This document shows, one piece after another, positions 5,316 to 5,455 of a DNA stretch of 5,455 bases. The stretch comes from Rickettsiales bacterium (lineage in GTDB: Bacteria > Pseudomonadota > Alphaproteobacteria > TMED109), in contig PBGQ01000022.1 of the NCBI GenBank assembly GCA_002720125.1, positions 7,386 through 12,840 of the forward strand, given 5' to 3'. Position 1 is the first letter of the stretch; every line of letters begins with the position of its first letter. A program made the translations under genes and the position numbers. Below the pieces are notes generated by a model. The model saw only the letters and a program-made list of their open reading frames with translations, was not told the DNA's origin and did not search any database.

Positions 5316-5343
5316 AATATAAACATTTAATATAATTTGTAAA
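5316..5343 (-). promoter_or_regulatory. Putative promoter of the tusA-like gene
   Basis: On the minus strand, TTTACA (5343-5338, 5 of 6 matches to TTGACA) and TATATT (5321-5316, 5 of 6 matches to TATAAT) are 16 bases apart. Transcription would begin near 5309. That means a leaderless mRNA if the ATG at 5308 is used, or a leader of about 25 bases if the ATG at 5284 is used. The -35 overlaps the first base of the fur start codon. Confidence 0.45.
5331..5336 (+). promoter_or_regulatory. Consensus -10 element for fur, six bases before its ATG
   Basis: A perfect TATAAT lies at 5331-5336 and the fur ATG starts at 5343. Usual spacing puts the transcription start at or beside the A of the ATG, predicting a leaderless transcript; no Shine-Dalgarno is present to argue otherwise. 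No good -35 hexamer is visible at 15-19 bases upstream. Perfect TATAAT can occur by chance in DNA this AT-rich. Confidence 0.45.
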
Positions 5344-5455
5344 TGGTTGCTAAAAAACTAACAATTTCTAGAATTGAAGCCTTGTGTGCAAATAGAGGTA
5401 TAAAGATTACACATCAAAGGAGTATTATTGCCCGTGTAATATCAGAAGCAAAAGA
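5343..5455 (+). CDS. Fur-family transcriptional regulator, N-terminal 37 residues (3' end cut by window)
   Basis: Start of a ferric-uptake-regulator-type metal-dependent repressor. An in-frame TAA at 5340-5342 directly precedes the ATG, so the start is fixed. The visible residues, I-E-A-L-C-A-N-R-G-I-K-I-T-H-Q-R followed by S-I-I-A-R-V-I-S-E-A, match the first helices of the Fur winged-helix DNA-binding domain. The alphaproteobacterial form typically reads G-M-R-M-T-x-Q-R-R-V-I-A-R-V-L. The metal sites and dimerisation domain lie beyond the window, so Fur, Mur (manganese) and Irr specificities cannot be told apart; the placement after tsaB-rimI favours the Fur/Mur lineage. No Fur-box-like palindrome is evident in the 34-base upstream spacer. 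Confidence 0.88.
   Translation, partial: MVAKKLTISRIEALCANRGIKITHQRSIIARVISEAK

Overview
This window is a compact, AT-rich (about 30% GC by eye) bacterial chromosome segment, almost certainly from an alphaproteobacterium. Two things point there. The gene neighbourhood trpS / UspA-like / Nfu / tsaB / rimI / fur is a familiar alphaproteobacterial order. The protein at 1693-2433 also matches TIGR02186 (Alph_Pro_TM), a family known essentially only from that class. The low GC, very short spacers and many gene overlaps suggest a streamlined lineage, such as a marine SAR11-like or other AT-rich group; the exact clade is inference. Tryptophan is TGG throughout and TGA is used as a stop, so the standard bacterial code applies.

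Layout: A plus-strand run occupies 1-3443. It holds the 3' part of trpS (tryptophanyl-tRNA synthetase, cut by the window edge), a TauE/SafE-type transporter with a TTG start, the TIGR02186 envelope protein (4-base overlap), a universal-stress-type protein (8-base overlap) and an Nfu-type Fe-S scaffold/carrier protein (1-base gap). A minus-strand D-Ala-D-Ala dipeptidase (3426-3956) follows, overlapping the nfu 3' end by 18 bases. Divergent from it across 33 bases is the plus-strand pair tsaB-rimI (14-base overlap). A minus-strand TusA-like sulfurtransferase (5060-5308) overlaps the rimI 3' end by 8 bases and is divergent, across 34 bases, from fur, whose first 37 codons end the window.

How the genes fit together: trpS, tsaB (tRNA t6A modification) and rimI (N-terminal acetylation of S18) serve translation. 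Nfu, the TusA-like protein, the TSUP transporter and Fur suggest an iron/sulfur flavour, but no single pathway is proved. Only about 80 of the 5455 bases lie outside genes. The two divergent spacers carry promoter-like elements so close to the start codons that fur, and perhaps tsaB and the tusA-like gene, may be made from leaderless mRNAs. No RNA genes, CRISPR arrays, insertion sequences or phage genes were seen. The least characterised item is the transporter plus TIGR02186 gene pair.
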